The notes below the pieces were generated by a model. It had not been told where the DNA came from. It did not search any database and saw only the letters and a program-made list of their open reading frames with translations. Positions 48,796 to 59,067 of a stretch of 64,000 bases of DNA are shown here, piece after piece. Both the position numbers and the translations under genes were made by a program. Each line of letters opens with the position of its first letter. Position 1 is the stretch's first letter. This DNA comes from Pseudomonas cedrina subsp. fulgida (GTDB lineage Bacteria; Pseudomonadota; Gammaproteobacteria; Pseudomonadales; Pseudomonadaceae), in contig JAFHKH010000008.1 of the NCBI GenBank assembly GCA_016937595.1, forward strand, positions 1 to 64,000. The letters are read 5' to 3'.

Positions 48796-51120
48796 TCAGG
48801 ACTTGCTCCGGGTGAAGCTGCGCTCAAGCTGGTCCTTGCCCCACAGCAAGGGCTTGGGCCATTCGACGTCATGCCAGCCCAACCGGGCGCTTTCTCGCAG
48901 CAGCCAGGCCGAGTCCGCCAGGTGCGGTCGAGACACTGCGCACAGGTCGGCACGACCCGAGGCAATGATGCCGTTGACCTGATCGGCCTCGGTAATCGCA
49001 CCCACCGCGATAGTCGGCACGCCCGCCTCGTTGCGGATACGGTCGGCAAACGGGGTCTGGTACATACGGCCATAAACCGGCTGCTGCTCCGGCACCACCT
49101 CGCCCGAAGAAACGTCAATCATGTCCGCACCGCCCGCGCTCAAGCTTCGGGCGATCTCCACGGCTTCATCAACACTCGTGCCACCCTGCGCCCAATCAGT
49201 GGCCGAGATCCGTACCGAGATCGGCAAGTGCTCAGGCCAGGCTCGACGCACCGCAGCCAATACTTGCAAAGGGAAACGCAGGCGATTGGCTAACGAACCG
49301 CCGTATTCGTCGCAGCGTTGATTGGTAAGCGGCGATAGAAAGCTTGAGAGCAAAAATCCATGTCCGGCCTGCAATTCAAGCCAGTCAAAACCTGCTTGTG
49401 CGGCGCGACTTGCAGCCTCGGCAAACTGTTCACAGATGCGCGCCAGGTCAGCGTGCGTAGCTTCGGCAGGCACTTGAGAAACGCCTGCCAGATAGGGCAG
49501 CGCACTGGCACTGAGAAGGGGCCAATTACCTTCAGCCTGGGGGTGATCGGGCTTTTCCCAACCCAACTGCGTAGACCCGCGACGCCCCGCGTGATTGAGC
49601 TGTACGCCAATGCGCGCGCTGCTTTGAGCGTGGGCAAAATCGGTGATGCGCTTCCACGCCGACACCTGCTCGGCGTTCCACAAGCCGGGGTCCCCCGCGC
49701 TGATTCGCGCATCGGCACTCACGGCCGTGGCCTCCGCCAGCACCAGGCCTGCACCACCCAGGGCCTGACTGCCGAGATGGACCAGGTGGAAGTCGCCAGG
49801 AACCCCATCCTGGCTGGAATACAGCAACGTCGGAGACACCACGACGCGGTTTTTCAGCGTCACACCGCGCACGGTGTAAGGGGTCAAGAACGGTGGGCGT
49901 GGTCGTTCGTCTTCACGCGTTGCCACCGCAGCACGCTTGGCGAGCCAACGCTCGTAACCTTCAAGCCATTGGGCGTCGCGCAGACGCAGGTTTTCGTGAG
50001 AGATACGCTGCGAGCGGGTGAGCAGTGAATAGGCGAATTGCTCCGGTTCCAGGCTGGCGTAACGCTCTACGTTCTCGAACCACTCGGTGGAGTTGCGCGC
50101 CGCATTCTGGATCTTCAACACCTCAATGCCGCGTACTTGCTCGTAATGCGCCAAGCGCTCACGCAGATCGCCGCCGGCTTTGAGGGTGTTGCACAATTCG
50201 ATGGCATCTTCCAACGCCAGCTTGGTACCCGAGCCGATAGAGAAGTGTGCGGAATGTGCGGCATCCCCCATCAGCACCACCGGTACATCGCCACCGTCGG
50301 CACCCAGAGGCTGCGTCCACTGCACCCACTTGTTACAGATCACTCGCGGAAAACGAATCCAGATGGCCGCACCGCGCAGGTGCGAGGCATTAGAGATCAG
50401 CGGTTCACCGTCCAGCCAAGGCGCAAACAGTTTTTCACAGTAGGCAATGCCCTCCTCCTGAGACATCTGCTCGATACCCGATGCCTGCCAGGTAGCATTC
50501 GTGGTTTCAATGATGAATGTGGAGAAGCCATTTTCGAACTGGTAAGCGTGGGCCTGGAACCAGCCATGCTCGGTCTGCACGAAGATAAAGGTAAACGCGT
50601 CAAACACTTTGTGTGTACCCAGCCAGACAAAACGGCAATCTCGCTGGTCGATGTCGGGCTGGAAAGTCTGGGCATAACGCGTGCGCACAGGGCTGTTGAT
50701 ACCATCGCAAGCAATCACCAGGTCAGCGTTGTACTGACGAGCGACCTCCTGATCGTCTAGCACCGTGGTTTCGAAAACCAGCTTCACCCCCACTTCTTCG
50801 CAGCGCGCCTGCAGGATATTGAGCAGCTTTTTTCGACCGATTCCGATAAATCCGTGGCCTGCGCTACGCACCTGGCGACCCTTGAAATGGATGTCGATGT
50901 CGTCCCAACGGCTGAACTCATCAACGATGGTTTGCGCCGACACCGGATCGGCTTCGCGCAGGTTGTCCAGGGTTGCATCAGAGAACACTACGCCCCAGCC
51001 AAAGGTGTCGTAAGGTCGATTGCGCTCCAGCACAACAATCTCGTTGGCCGGGTTCTGCAGTTTCATCAGCAGGCCGAAATACAAGCCGGCGGGACCACCG
51101 CCAATGCAGGCAATTTTCAC
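48796..51120 (-). CDS. Bifunctional aryl-CoA monooxygenase/reductase (salicylyl-CoA 5-hydroxylase or 2-aminobenzoyl-CoA monooxygenase type)
   Basis: 774-aa fusion. Residues 1 to about 400 are a group A FAD monooxygenase (GGGPAGLYFGLLMK dinucleotide motif, DLVIACDGINS, VLMGDAAHSAHFSIGSGTKLALEDA). Residues from about 405 are an old-yellow-enzyme domain (LKNRVVVSPTLLYSS, GVQLNHAGRRGS, DWLELQAGHGFLLSSFLSP). This architecture is known from 2-aminobenzoyl-CoA monooxygenase/reductase of Azoarcus and from salicylyl-CoA 5-hydroxylases; both hydroxylate C5 of an ortho-substituted benzoyl-CoA. It overlaps the thioesterase gene by 4 bp, so the hydroxylated CoA ester is probably hydrolysed at once. Confidence 0.9.
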   Translation of the reverse strand: MKIACIGGGPAGLYFGLLMKLQNPANEIVVLERNRPYDTFGWGVVFSDATLDNLREADPVSAQTIVDEFSRWDDIDIHFKGRQVRSAGHGFIGIGRKKLLNILQARCEEVGVKLVFETTVLDDQEVARQYNADLVIACDGINSPVRTRYAQTFQPDIDQRDCRFVWLGTHKVFDAFTFIFVQTEHGWFQAHAYQFENGFSTFIIETTNATWQASGIEQMSQEEGIAYCEKLFAPWLDGEPLISNASHLRGAAIWIRFPRVICNKWVQWTQPLGADGGDVPVVLMGDAAHSAHFSIGSGTKLALEDAIELCNTLKAGGDLRERLAHYEQVRGIEVLKIQNAARNSTEWFENVERYASLEPEQFAYSLLTRSQRISHENLRLRDAQWLEGYERWLAKRAAVATREDERPRPPFLTPYTVRGVTLKNRVVVSPTLLYSSQDGVPGDFHLVHLGSQALGGAGLVLAEATAVSADARISAGDPGLWNAEQVSAWKRITDFAHAQSSARIGVQLNHAGRRGSTQLGWEKPDHPQAEGNWPLLSASALPYLAGVSQVPAEATHADLARICEQFAEAASRAAQAGFDWLELQAGHGFLLSSFLSPLTNQRCDEYGGSLANRLRFPLQVLAAVRRAWPEHLPISVRISATDWAQGGTSVDEAVEIARSLSAGGADMIDVSSGEVVPEQQPVYGRMYQTPFADRIRNEAGVPTIAVGAITEADQVNGIIASGRADLCAVSRPHLADSAWLLRESARLGWHDVEWPKPLLWGKDQLERSFTRSKS

Positions 51121-51578
51121 ATTGCGCTCCTTTCATTTTTGTCTTTTTCAAGGGAGGGGGAAGCGCTCAACGCTTGGCGAAGCACGCTCGGCAATTCAAT
51201 GGCCTGGTGACTGATCAGCGAGGTCGATACCAGCACCTGTGTGACGCTCATCCGAACCTCACCTTCAAGGTCCGTACACGCCAGTGCCAGGGTCAACGAT
51301 TTACCGCCAAGCCTGACCACCTCAAGGCTCAGAATAACGTCGTCGCCCATCCGGCTGATGGCCCGAAAGTCGGCTTCAAGCCGCACTGTCGGCAACCCGA
51401 AATGCAGCTTGCCGATGTAGCCGGCGAATCCCACCTCAGGCAGCAGTTCGTCGATCCAGGTCTCCAGCAAGTTGTTGAACATCACAAAGTACTGCGGGTA
51501 AAACACGATGCCGGCCGGGTCGCACTCTGAGAAACGGATGCGGTGTTTGCGGGTAAATGTGCTCGCATTCATAAGCAA
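51117..51578 (-). CDS. Acyl-CoA thioesterase, 4-hydroxybenzoyl-CoA thioesterase family
   Basis: 153-aa hotdog-fold thioesterase. The catalytic Asp is in the signature FSECDPAGIVFYPQYFVMFNNLLETWIDE. It should release the free acid from the product of the CoA-ester monooxygenase encoded next to it (5-hydroxyanthranilate or gentisate), the substrate for the ring-cleavage dioxygenase. It begins immediately after the IorB-type gene. Confidence 0.88.
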   Translation of the reverse strand: MLMNASTFTRKHRIRFSECDPAGIVFYPQYFVMFNNLLETWIDELLPEVGFAGYIGKLHFGLPTVRLEADFRAISRMGDDVILSLEVVRLGGKSLTLALACTDLEGEVRMSVTQVLVSTSLISHQAIELPSVLRQALSASPSLEKDKNERSAM

Positions 51579-53087
51579 CTATCCTTCGAGGGGTAAGGCG
51601 TGGCGCTGCAAGCATTCGCGCAGCTTGTGACCGTGCTCATCGGCCAACGCCGCGTCGCGCAGTTCGCGCAGCGTCGCTGGCGCCATGAGCCGCAGGTGCT
51701 TATCCACCACCGCCATCACGGTTTCGTAATTTTTCAAACCTCGGGCGTGGGTGTCGCTGTATCCCTTGACCAGGCGCTGGCACTGAGCCGCTTCCAGCGC
51801 CAACGCAGGGTCCAGCGCAGCCAGCGTATGCAGACGCTGCAACCAGGTTTCAATACGGCTGTTTTCCTGGCTGTAACGCAGCGTCACACGGCGCCAGCGA
51901 CGCACGCGCGACAAGCCGTAAAGCAGGAGAAAACCGCTCAAGGCACTGGTCTTGATCGTTCGCCCTTGCTGGGTGAAACGAGCCACCAGGCGGTGCGCCC
52001 AGTTCGGTTGCGCCAGCCAGCGGCCCAGGCCTGCGGGCAGGGTTTCGCAAATTTCTTCGATGCGCGGGTGCATGTACTCTTCGATATCGAGCACCTGATC
52101 ATCACGGGAACGAACCTCACCCCGCACCCGATCAAAGCGGCTGCTGCGAGTCTTAAGGTCTGCCACCCGAATGGTGTCCTCATAGGACATCCACAGCGCC
52201 AGGTAACGAGCGGTCTCACGCAGCAACTCGACATCCTGGCCGCCGGGAGCAGCGGCCAGTGCTTCAAGACGGTCCAGGTACAAACGCGCATAGTCCGGAT
52301 CCTGGTAATCGATAAGCCGCCGCACGCCCTCTGTGGCAAGCTCCGCAACCGGTAAACGCCGTGCACGCTCAACCAGACCGGCAACCACTGGGTGCTGGGG
52401 CTGCGCAGCAATAGCAGGGCTGACTTTGGCTGAAACGCTCGGTGCTCGCTCCTGATCCTGCGTCTCGCGCGTCATGGCATAACCGAGCTCAAACGCTTTG
52501 AGACTCGGTTTGACGCCCACGCCGCCGCGCTCAATGGTCTGCCGAAATTGCGCCCGATTGAAGGGCAGCACCCCGGTGCCGCTGAGAGCGCCAAACAACA
52601 CAGCACTGATCACGCTGCCGGCGCTCTCGGCCGCCTTCTCCATATCGAAGCTGACGAACGTCTTGGCCGCTCGACGGGCCTGGAGCAACAGCGCAGCGCT
52701 ATCGACCCGGCCATCGCCCATGGCTGACTTCTCGGCAATCGAATACACCCGGTGAGTCGAGGTCACGAAGGTCGTGCGGTCGCTGGTAACCAGACCGCGC
52801 TGCACTGCGCGCCCGCCTTCCATCAACTCCGAGGCCAGCACGATATCGACATCGCCCGGCAGCGGAGCCTGCGAAAGCACCGGTACACGTGCTTGCGGTA
52901 CATCGGCGCCAGGGAACAGCTCCACATAATAAATAGTGGCCCCGGTGCGCTGCGCGACCCCGGGAACGGACGTCGTCTGCGCGAAGTAACCATTTTCTTC
53001 ACCCAGGTTGACGATCCAGTCGGCGAGTACGCCGCCGCCTTCCCCCCCCATAGCGAGGATGGCAATTTTGATAGGCTCACTGGACAT
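51579..53087 (-). CDS. iorB: Indolepyruvate oxidoreductase beta-type subunit (gamma domain plus DUF6537-like extension)
   Basis: 502-aa large-type IorB. The N-terminal 190 residues are the pyruvate:ferredoxin oxidoreductase gamma domain (KIAILAMGGEGGGVLADWIVNLGEENGYFAQTTSVPGVAQRTGATIYYVELFP). The remaining about 300 residues are a helical extension found in aerobic-bacterial homologues. Start at 53087 (MSSEPIKIA) fits the family; an upstream frame to 53144 exists. With the alpha-type subunit it decarboxylates an aryl-2-oxoacid and forms the aryl-CoA. Symbol given by family, not by substrate. Confidence 0.85.
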   Translation of the reverse strand: MSSEPIKIAILAMGGEGGGVLADWIVNLGEENGYFAQTTSVPGVAQRTGATIYYVELFPGADVPQARVPVLSQAPLPGDVDIVLASELMEGGRAVQRGLVTSDRTTFVTSTHRVYSIAEKSAMGDGRVDSAALLLQARRAAKTFVSFDMEKAAESAGSVISAVLFGALSGTGVLPFNRAQFRQTIERGGVGVKPSLKAFELGYAMTRETQDQERAPSVSAKVSPAIAAQPQHPVVAGLVERARRLPVAELATEGVRRLIDYQDPDYARLYLDRLEALAAAPGGQDVELLRETARYLALWMSYEDTIRVADLKTRSSRFDRVRGEVRSRDDQVLDIEEYMHPRIEEICETLPAGLGRWLAQPNWAHRLVARFTQQGRTIKTSALSGFLLLYGLSRVRRWRRVTLRYSQENSRIETWLQRLHTLAALDPALALEAAQCQRLVKGYSDTHARGLKNYETVMAVVDKHLRLMAPATLRELRDAALADEHGHKLRECLQRHALPLEG

Positions 53088-53189
53088 GGAAAAACTCCGG
53101 GCAAACGTGAAAGGTGTAACGTTCAGACAAATGTCCTGGCACACCGACGGTGCTGATCAACGGCTGATCGTGGTTCATGGCATCCCTCA

Positions 53190-55373
53190 TCAGAACGCAT
53201 ACCGCGAGCGACGCCGGGCATCAGCGCTCTGCAACCAGCCGATCACCGCCGAACGCAGGCGTTGGCTGAAGATGTCCCAACGTGTGGGGTTACTGACTAT
53301 TTGGGCGCGGTAAAACGATGGGCAGAGCACCGCCGCATGGGCGACCTCGCCGCAGTTCCCACACCCCACGCAGCTGTCCATCACCATTGCCACCGGATCG
53401 AGTCGCAGCGGATCCGGGTTATCGCGAATCGACAACGAGGGGCAGCCCGACAAACGAATGCACGAGTGATCGCCGGTACAGGTGTCCGGGTCGATGCCGA
53501 AACGCTCGCGCACCACACGCTTGCCATCGGCGATGGCTTTGCGCACCACCTTCTTCTCGCGCCGCTGCAAATTGAGCATGCATTCGCTCTGCGCGATCAG
53601 GACCTTGGGTCCGGTTTCTTGAGTGGTTAAGGCTTCGCGCAGGGTCGAGACCATCGCCTTGAGGTCATAGGTGCGCTTGATCGTGCGCACCCACTCAACC
53701 CCCACGCCCTTGACCGCGCGTTCGATCTCATGACCCGTACTGCGCGAGTCATTGACCGCCCGCGACGACAACAGGTCCTGGCCACCCGTAGCCGAGGCGT
53801 AGTTGTTGTCGATGATGATGGTCAGGTTATCGCTGCGGTTGAAGACGCCGTTGGCAATCCCGCTGGTCAAACCGTTGTGCCAAAAGCCACCGTCCCCCAT
53901 CAGCGAAATGGCGCGCTTGCTGGAGGGCGCATTACCCGGCGCCACGTTGAAGGCCGCCGCACTCGCCGCGCCCAGGCCATAACCCATGGTCGTACTGCCG
54001 AGGTTGAACGGCGGCAGGATCGAAAACAGATGGCAGCCAATGTCGGCACTGATGTGATGTTTGCCCAGCTCACGCTCAACCAACTTGATCGCCGTGAAAA
54101 TCGGCGCTCGGGGCACCCCCGTGCACAATCCCGGTGCGAGGGTGGACGATCTGATCCAGCGACGGACCAGCAGATGCTTCAACCGGTAGCATCACAATCG
54201 GGATGCCAAGGCTCAGAGGGTCAACCACCGGGGCCTTGGGCTCGACGATGCCATAGCGCTCCAGAAAAGTCCGCACCCCGCCCAGGATCGTCGCGGTGTT
54301 GTAGTCCCCTGTGAGCGGCAACATATCCTTGCCATGCAACGCGGTGTCCAGCCCCAACTGACGCAAAATCGCCGAGACGTTTTGCTCTACGAAATTGGGC
54401 TGGCCCTCCTCCAAAATCAGGATCGCGCGCTTGCCTTTGCAGAAGCGTTCGTACTCTTCGTCGACCAGCGGATAGGCTACGTTCATGACGTAGAGAGGAA
54501 TTTTCGAGGCCCCGTAGACATCCGACAGACCAAGCTTTTGCAACGCACGAATCAGCGTGTTGTAGTTGCCTCCTTGCAACGCGATGCCGACGTCGGCATC
54601 GCCCTCGGAGAAAAACTCGTTGAGCTGGCGCTCCTTGATAAACCGAATAGCCGCTGGCCAGCGCAGCTGAATTTTTTCACGCTCATGCAGAAAGCTCGCC
54701 GGGGGCAATACAATGCGGTCGATGTCTCGGGCCGGACTCTCCATCGCATCCTTGACCGTAAACGCTGGCGGGCGGTTATCGGAGCTCACAAACTGGCCAT
54801 GCAGGTGGCAGGAGCGAATCCGCATCTGCAACATCACGGGGTGTTACTCGCCTCGGACAGATCGAAGCCGTCCTTGACCGCTTGTACGATGCACGGCAGG
54901 TTGGGACGAGGATCAAGCAGCCACATTTGCGACTTCATGGCAAACGCATGGCTACGCTCCTGCATGATTGAGGAGCCCTCGCCATAGTCCTCGCCGACAA
55001 TAATCAACGCCCCCCCGGTCACCCCGCCCGACGCCAGGTTGGCCAGAGCATCGGAAGCCACGTTAGTGCCAACGGTCGCCTTGAATGTAATCGCGCCGCG
55101 CAATGGATAGTTGACCGAGGCTGCCAGCATCGCCGCCGCTGTCGCCTCGCTGGCACTGTTCTCGAAACGAATTCCGTACTCGCCCAAAATGTCCTGGGCA
55201 TCAGAAAGCACGTCCATCAAATGCGAGATGGGAGAGCCCTGGTATCCCCCAACATAAGCCACGCCCGACTCCAGTAACGCCTTGGTTACCGCCAGGATGC
55301 CCTCGCCGTTGAAAACCTCTCCGGCGCCAGCGCGTAACTTCTTCACTTCCTGGACAAAGGATCGTTCGGCCAT
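53190..55373 (-). CDS. iorA: Indolepyruvate ferredoxin oxidoreductase alpha-type subunit (frameshifted)
   Basis: About 728 aa when joined; first gene of the operon. In order: a pyrimidine-binding domain (AYVGGYQGSPISHLMDVL, RFENSASEATAAAMLAASVNYPLRG), a linker, the TPP-binding domain (DIGCHLFSILPPFNLGSTTMGYGLGAASAAAF, SLMGDGGFWHNGLTSGIANG, IDNNYASATGGQD) and C-terminal Fe-S cysteines (CTGDHSC, CVGCGNCGEV). Two junctions, near 54836 (restoring SNTPVMLQMRIRSCHLHG) and near 54085-54110 (restoring VHRGCPERPIFTAIKL), need one and two added bases. The substrate would be an aryl-2-oxoacid; isatinate (2-aminophenylglyoxylate) is proposed because an isatin hydrolase is encoded nearby. Confidence 0.88.
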
Positions 55374-55799
55374 GTCGGTTATCTCTCAGATCTGTTTAAC
55401 AAATTTTCTTATGTCCCCTACCTTCATACGGACAAAGCGATGCGTCAACGCATGATTAATCATGCACACCACCTTATGGCAAAATTCGGATATGGATAGC
55501 GGTACGAGGATAAAGAGAGGACTGGCTGGCAGCCTTTAGCAGACTGAAGCTCATCAGAACTGACACAGCAAAAAACGTGCAAAGCGGCGCAAAAAAACCT
55601 TTTCTGCTGAAAAGTCTTGATCATTAACCGCTCGTAGTCATTCGTCGACTGCAGGCGCACACCGTCTATCGACAGTAAAGGTCATGCATTGCTTTTTCCC
55701 GCAAACCATGAGAAATATATTTCCTACGAAGTAGCATATGAATATTCATATAAAATAATCAGGCTGCAAAGCAGCCAAACTCCGCGAGGGGTATAAACC
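55374..55799. other. Divergent promoter region between the iorA operon and an AraC gene
   Basis: 426 bp without a gene. It carries two overlapping dyads at 55440-55465 and an A/T-rich patch at 55710-55760 likely to hold the AraC-gene promoter. Confidence 0.55.
55440..55465. promoter_or_regulatory. Overlapping palindromes upstream of iorA (candidate MarR operator)
   Basis: A perfect 16-bp palindrome, GCATGATTAATCATGC (55450-55465), overlaps a second dyad, ATGCGT-CA-ACGCAT (55440-55453), sharing GCAT. They lie 67-92 bp upstream of the iorA start, where a promoter is expected. Size and symmetry fit MarR-family operators, and the operon's last gene encodes a MarR protein. Confidence 0.55.
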
Positions 55800-56827
55800 G
55801 TGCTGAACATTCAAGCCTCGACCTATCCACACACACGTAGCCAGAGCGCAAGCTTTTCTGTAGAGCGAGCACTGTGCGAGCCGGAGCGGCTGCTGTTCGC
55901 GTCCACGGATTTGGACCAGGTCAGATCAATGGTTGGTCAGGTCATCGCCAACCATCACCTCAAACAAACCAATGGTGCCGAACGCCTGGACGCACGCATG
56001 CACTACGTGACCCTGGGCGACATCTCATTGAGTCGTCTGCGCTATGGCGCGAGCGTCCAGATCGAGCGCGGCGCTCTGGAGAACTGCTTCCTGGTGCAAA
56101 TGCCTCTGCAGGGGGCCGCCGCAGTCGAAAGCGGGAGCCAGCGAATTGAGTCGTCGTTTAAGCTGGCCTCGGTCCTGAGCCCTGGTGACAGTGCAAAAAT
56201 GCACTGGAATGGCGATAGCGATCAGATCATTTTGCGCATCTCGCGCTCACTGGTTGAGCGCACGCTGGTTGGCCATTTAGGCCACCCCCTGGAACAGCCG
56301 CTACGCTTTGAGCTGGGTTTCAATGGCAGGAGTGCGCCCCTTGGCGATGCTTGCTCTCCTACCTACTAGACTGCGCGACCCATTACCTACAGCTGTCGCA
56401 GCACAAGCTGATCATGACTCAAATCGAGCAACTGACCGCCTCAACTCTGTTGATGACCCATCAGCACAACTACAGCCAAACCGTGCCGGCGCGGCGCAGC
56501 ACCATCCTGCCCCGGCATGTACGCCGAGCTCAGGATTACCTCCAGTCACACGCACACGAGCCGATCACTGCCGAACAGCTGGCGTTGGCGGCCGGCGTCA
56601 GCCTGCGCAGCCTCTATACAGGCTTCAAGGACTTCCTGGGCGTCACTCCAATGCACTACCTGCGCGACCTGCGCATGGCACAGGTGCATACCGAACTGAC
56701 CAGTGGGGAAGTCACCAACATCGGGGGCATCGCGCTGCGCTGGGGCTTCACGCATATGGGCCGGTTCAGCAACGACTACAAGCTACGCTACGGCGAAACA
56801 CCGAGCCAGACCTTGCGCCGCCATTAA
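55800..56827 (+). CDS. AraC-family transcriptional regulator (frameshifted)
   Basis: About 342 aa when joined, GTG start preceded by GAGGGG. The N-terminal effector domain (LRYGASVQIERGALENCFLVQMPLQGAA, SPGDSAKMHWNGDSDQIILRISRSLVE) is in one frame to 56369; the C-terminal HTH part (LTAEQ-type helix ITAEQLALAAGVSLRSLYTGFKDFLGVTPMHYLRDLR; IALRWGFTHMGRFSNDYKLRYGETPSQTLRRH) is in another from about 56351. One base is lost or gained near 56335-56355. It belongs to the same subfamily as the regulators at 34043 and 62928. It is divergent from the iorA operon and precedes the VOC gene. Confidence 0.8.
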
Positions 56828-56866
56828 ACCAACACCCCTGATTCCCGCGTTTCTGGAGGTTCCACT

Positions 56867-57376
56867 TTGGCCACTCAACAATTTACTGCCCCACATATCG
56901 GACTCACGGTTCCCGACCTCGATGCAGCCATTGACTGGTATGTCAGTGTGCTCGGGTTTCGCCTGCTCACAGGTCCCCTCACAGTGAGCGAGCATGACAA
57001 CCCGCTGGGCAAAGCCGCCCAGGCGATTTATGGCGAAGGCTACGGACACTTTCGCTTTGCCCATCTAGCCACCCCCGACAATGTCGGTCTGGAGCTGTTC
57101 CAGTTTCAAGCGACACCGTCGCAACCCAAGGAAAACCCCTTTGAGTTCTGGCTCAGTGGCTACAACCATATGGGTCTCACCGCACCTAATGCCAATGTGA
57201 CCGAGGCTGTTGCGCGGGTAGTGGCGGCAGGCGGCAAGGATCGAAGCGGTACACTGACAATAGACCCCGATAAAGGCTATCAAATTGCCTACTGTCAGGA
57301 CCCTTGGGGCTCCATCATCGAGTTCTGCTCACATCCTTACGTAAAGATGTGGGACGCAAAGCCTGTGGCCGAATAG
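56867..57376 (+). CDS. VOC/glyoxalase-family protein
   Basis: 169-aa vicinal-oxygen-chelate protein with the two beta-alpha-beta3 modules. Candidate metal ligands: H in APHIGLTVPDLDAAIDWY, E in GLELFQFQA, H in YNHMGLTAPN, E in SIIEFCSHP. TTG start with GGAGG 9 bases before it. It follows the AraC gene by 39 bp and is probably co-transcribed. VOC proteins include lyases, isomerases and extradiol dioxygenases; the step is unknown. Confidence 0.8.
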   Translation: MATQQFTAPHIGLTVPDLDAAIDWYVSVLGFRLLTGPLTVSEHDNPLGKAAQAIYGEGYGHFRFAHLATPDNVGLELFQFQATPSQPKENPFEFWLSGYNHMGLTAPNANVTEAVARVVAAGGKDRSGTLTIDPDKGYQIAYCQDPWGSIIEFCSHPYVKMWDAKPVAE

Positions 57377-57407
57377 GCCGCTCTCTCACGAGTCCAAACG
57401 CAGTTCG

Positions 57408-57428
57408 CCTGCGGTCGTTAACCGCAGG
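57408..57428. terminator. Possible bidirectional terminator
   Basis: An 8-bp inverted repeat CCTGCGGT / ACCGCAGG with a 5-base loop lies between the convergent VOC and FAD-oxidoreductase genes. There is no T run on either side, so intrinsic termination is uncertain. Confidence 0.3.
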
Positions 57429-57459
57429 GCCGAATGGGTGCCTCGCAACTTTCAGACTG

Positions 57460-59057
57460 TTATTTGGCCGGTGAGATTGCCTGCGCCACCAGTACTCCAG
57501 ACCCTGCCCCCAATCCAGGGCCAGGGTGGGTCGAACCGCCGATATGAAACACATTTTTCACCGGCGTCCGATTCGCCCGAGCTCGCCCAGCACTGGCGAA
57601 GGGCCGCAGCCAGACAAACTGATCCAGCGTACACACTCCCGAGTAAGGGTCGCCGCCCACCAAGTTGCAATTGAGCTGCTCAAGGTCCGCCGGCGAATAG
57701 GATCGGCGGTCTAAAATGCGCGAGCCCAGCCCAGGCATCACCCGCTCCATGCGCGCCTGCACCCGATCGGCGAACGCTTCGCGCACCTCTTCGCTCCAGT
57801 GACCATCGGCAGACACCTCAATCAAGTCCGCCGCATCGCCCTTGAGCCGCGAAGGTACGTCCAGCAATTGAACCCACAAGATCCACCCACCCTCAGGCGC
57901 CCGTGAAACGTCGACCACCACCGGTTGGCCAATGACGAGCGTCGGCCGTGCCGGCAACCAACCATTATTAGCTTCGGTGGCCGATGCGCTGACCTGCTCC
58001 ATGCTCTCGGTCATATGCACCACCGGCACCTTGAGCAATTCTTCTTCCAGCCAGGCGGGAGGCTCACTCAGTGAAAAATGAATCTGCATCGCGGCACGCC
58101 CGTAGCGATAGGCTGCCGCACGTTCACGGACTTCTACCGACACATCGGGCAGTAATCCGCCATAGAGCTGCTGCGGCGTCACGTTACACACCACCGCATC
58201 AGTCGCCGCGAAAACACGGCCATCAGACAACCGCACCCCGGTCGCCCGGCTTTTGCGCCCCTGTCCTTCAACCAACACGCGCTCAACGTGAGTGCCGGTC
58301 AAAAGCTGCCCGCCGCTCTGCTCGATAATCTTCGCCAGCGCTTCTACCAAGCGTGAGCCTCCACCCTTGATGACCGGCATCCCCCCGCTCACCACCGCTG
58401 CGAAGGTGAGTTTGCCTATCAATGCCGAACCGGCATCATCAGGTCCCAGGCCCGAATGTAACGCCCAGGGAGCAATCAAAGCCCGCGTTGTGTCCGAGCG
58501 CAACGCTTGTGCAGACCAACGCCGAAAGCTTTCCAGTGCCCCGGCTGCGAACGCCATCAAGCCGTCGACCCCGCGCTTTCGCCATTCACTGAACAGCAAC
58601 TTGAGCAGTCCCAGGCCATACGGGTTTTTACCCAGCAGGCCAAAGGTCAGCGCCGCATCACGCCGAACATGTTCTTGGCCATAAGCTCAATCGCCTGGCC
58701 ATCTCCTGGCTCCAGCGCATCCAGGCGGCGAACCGTATCGGCCAGATCCTTGAGCGCCAGGCCACTGCCATCCGGCCGGACCAAACCGGTCGAGTACTCA
58801 GAGAACAACACCTGTAAACCGACCTTTTCCAACGCGGGCTTAAGCTCGGCATACCCAGGGCTCCCTATGAAAAGCGGATACCACGAGGACAACACCTCAT
58901 GCTGATAGCCTGCAAACAACTCCTCTGTACGAATACAGCCGCCGAGTCGATCACTGCGCTCAAGCACCAGCACACGCTTGCCACGAGCAGCCAACAGCGC
59001 TGCGCCTACCAGCGAATTGATACCGCTACCGACAAAAATAACCTGAGAATCAGACAC
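57460..59057 (-). CDS. FAD-dependent oxidoreductase, phytoene-desaturase-like (frameshifted)
   Basis: About 532 aa when joined. The N-terminal Rossmann motif (VIFVGSGINSLVGAALLAARGKRVLVLERSDRLGGC) binds FAD. The C-terminus (FHIGGSTHPGPGLGAGSGVLVAQAI) is the second FAD-binding segment of the COG1233 family. The frame breaks near 58650-58665, where MFGVM continues as DAALTFGLLGKNPYGLG after one base change. It starts 10 bp after the isatin hydrolase stop, so both are on one transcript. It may oxidise an indolic compound on the way to isatin; this is inference. Confidence 0.82.
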
Positions 59058-59067
59058 GCCCTATCTC

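Noticed and set aside
44267-51120. Plain salicylate-gentisate pathway as the sole explanation
   Set aside because: It explains the monooxygenase, thioesterase and dioxygenase but not the missing salicylate-CoA ligase, the 2-oxoacid oxidoreductase or the isatin hydrolase. Kept only as an alternative.
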